Assembly: GCA_964617715.1 (NCBI GenBank)
Contig: CAZTZN010000024.1
Span: 1 to 35,244 of the forward strand
DNA: 35,244 nt
DNA from: JALGVA01 sp964617715
Lineage (GTDB): Bacteria > Armatimonadota > Zipacnadia > Zipacnadales > UBA5352
Direction: 5' to 3'
Shown: positions 34,901 through 35,244 of the stretch, in pieces
Layout of the letters: each line of letters begins with the position of its first letter
How positions within the stretch are numbered: position 1 is the stretch's first letter
Translations under genes and position numbers: made by a program
The notes under the pieces: model-generated
What the model was told of the DNA's origin: nothing
Databases searched by the model: none
Seen by the model: the letters and a program-made list of their open reading frames with translations, nothing else

Positions 34901-35244
34901 AGGCGCTGGCCGCGGCGGGGGCTGATGAGCGTGTGACGAGACTTGCCGACGCGAGCCGGGGCTTCGTTGAGATGGCGCGGCGGCTGGCCGACATCCCCGG
35001 GATGCTGTCGCCGGTCAGCCCCGTGACGCGGCTGTGGGAGCGGCTCAACGCGCTGGTGACCGCGCAACTGGGCATGCAGGTGCGCGTGCAGGCCGAGCAT
35101 CGCTGGCTGGCGGCCGGGATCGACAAGCCGCTGCAGACTCTGGTCAGCGGCGGCCGGGCAGAGGCGGTGGAGCTGCTGCCGCTCGGCTCGTGGCGCGAGG
35201 GCAGCCTGACCATCGAGCCAAGCGGCGAGGAGCAGGTGGCGCGC
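31963..35244 (+). CDS. Large secreted DUF6259-like glycoside-hydrolase protein, partial
   Basis: 1094 codons open to the window end, with GAGG before ATG 31963. The signal peptide (MNARNTIALVCAGMALLGPV, then ALSQPVELS) is followed by a beta-rich N-terminal half (RFDPDDGYAISGIENRETGV, GVFTGDWHEAAGMYAQWA) and a TIM-barrel-like part: PPWFRDIGFWAKFYH, HGMSGVYLDVLAAGAARPCY with DPTHGHTVHGGNYWGQG, and CFFTEEIGEHLIDLMDGYL. This arrangement matches DUF6259 proteins. The possible acid residues Asp in VYLDV and Glu in FTEEIGEH are suggestive only. A C-terminal beta region continues past the edge. It would act outside the cell on carbohydrates. Confidence 0.82.
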   Translation, partial: MNARNTIALVCAGMALLGPVALSQPVELSNELMTIRFDPDDGYAISGIENRETGVEFIRPRPEGVEQDRSPWLLQMRGPQVSHELTAADAQQTTHSLDGDTLTITWTGVSSDEVPGDLTVTATIRLPAGSAKAYLRAEVSGNAQAWPWRLDFPRVFGIRDFATAQMSLPWYWGRLVRRPMQLGRAAALVYPEPASMQWFAYWGVDDERDPPLAEEEGRNPESGWSPDYSDAAGLYWAAEDGEVYMKRFAWDPTGEGEQLSWRIENIPGLTTWPLPALDEPARVEYAMPYDTVIGVFTGDWHEAAGMYAQWAAEQVWAQRGTVDEWPDEMPAPDSEELARWTPPWFRDIGFWAKFYHEPAKILPEWAAYRRWLRVPVASHWYRYNIAAFNDNDPEHLPPDPYVLDGVRAARELGVEPMPYVLSTIWDTDTQSWIHENGLQSAVKTESGGIIPWSIGNNVFAWMCPSTEQWRAKMREICEQLIWEHGMSGVYLDVLAAGAARPCYDPTHGHTVHGGNYWGQGNRRLMLDLRRDIRRLDPDACFFTEEIGEHLIDLMDGYLTLDLTRNYTPGGEQVWPILTAVYHPYTINFGSDAWLGMEPEVFAVIYGRQLVWGSQPLSSTLTPPMPEEGDATAEMFRDYTRAYWVAGQPFLMGGKMLRMAVRPRGARVGQCGLELAAEEHTVGYDLNRDRLKIWTGPAVLASAWERFGDIGIVMCNLTGRRQSVDLTVRTERLGIGADAQMVRLWPTQPEVLGPAAGERTLTLEPWRAAVYCLTDDPQTAMGRLNELQETPWELEVVQSGPIPSASGTEGALFACSDGPVLNRPGEGGTVATAYFVDAQGQLAPRSGVQAEVTGARAEGRGLPRNLDEQPFALLRQLPHSATVVEPGVMVLSGDENHLLAVMPGGSELNLSASGLLVIRNATTGEIVRPLSAEPTDFEILPEGEAFFVGWARFDSTEMDAALRMGDEQLRARIEPFVARLQALAAAGADERVTRLADASRGFVEMARRLADIPGMLSPVSPVTRLWERLNALVTAQLGMQVRVQAEHRWLAAGIDKPLQTLVSGGRAEAVELLPLGSWREGSLTIEPSGEEQVAR

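Noticed and set aside
32170..35100. 976-residue minus-strand open frame
   Set aside because: It is antisense to the DUF6259-like gene, which has a signal peptide, ribosome site and family motifs.

Overview
The window is GC-rich bacterial chromosome with tightly packed genes. The best taxonomic clue is the pseudopilin at 12071-12751. Its N-terminal helix is followed by an FARARAKARQ stretch and a YATDYDE segment, and it has an H-x9-DG motif near the C-terminus; this combination is very common in Armatimonadota and also occurs in Planctomycetes and related phyla. A PEP-CTERM protein, large secreted DUF6067/DUF4838/DUF6259-type proteins and many Gfo/Idh/MocA enzymes fit the same picture. The phylum is an inference. 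No rRNA, tRNA, CRISPR array, transposase or phage gene was seen.

Layout. (1) Positions 1-5569, minus strand: a DUF4838 protein and a LamG/CBM9-like/DUF6067 glycoside-hydrolase-like protein, both secreted. The second gene is interrupted by one in-frame TAG at 1185-1187, after which the same frame stays open to the window edge. (2) 5693-11193, plus strand: a SIS-type phosphosugar-binding protein with an apparent signal peptide, a lipoprotein with its own promoter, a Gfo/Idh/MocA dehydrogenase, and two tandem glutamate dehydrogenase paralogues. (3) 11417-12751, plus strand: a PEP-CTERM protein and a pseudopilin. (4) 12832-19270, minus strand: an aminotransferase of the DegT family, a Gfo/Idh/MocA enzyme, a spore-photoproduct-lyase-like radical SAM protein, a Cys-type sulfatase and an SGNH-hydrolase lipoprotein; the last three are translationally coupled. 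(5) 19526-19921, minus: an orphan receiver-domain protein with a near-consensus promoter. (6) 20172-23989, plus: a beta-propeller protein, a class I glutamine-amidotransferase-like protein, an MttB-family protein without an amber codon, and a small membrane protein. (7) 24137-26256, minus: groES-groEL with a perfect CIRCE operator just downstream of a consensus promoter. (8) 26448-26855, plus: a small lipoprotein. (9) 26922-30831, minus: a ferrous-iron module (DtxR-type regulator fused to FeoA, FeoA, FeoB, FeoB-associated Cys-rich protein) ending in a TrmO-like gene. (10) 30968 to the end, plus: a creatininase-family amidohydrolase and a DUF6259-like secreted protein that runs off the window.

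Taken together, the window combines housekeeping modules (chaperonin, iron uptake, nitrogen assimilation) with an accessory set for extracellular or sulfated carbohydrate turnover: two giant glycosidase-like proteins, DUF4838, sulfatase, SGNH esterase, sugar dehydrogenases and a sugar aminotransferase. The least explained parts are the SPL-like/sulfatase/SGNH operon, the propeller/amidotransferase/MttB operon, and the TAG-interrupted DUF6067 gene.
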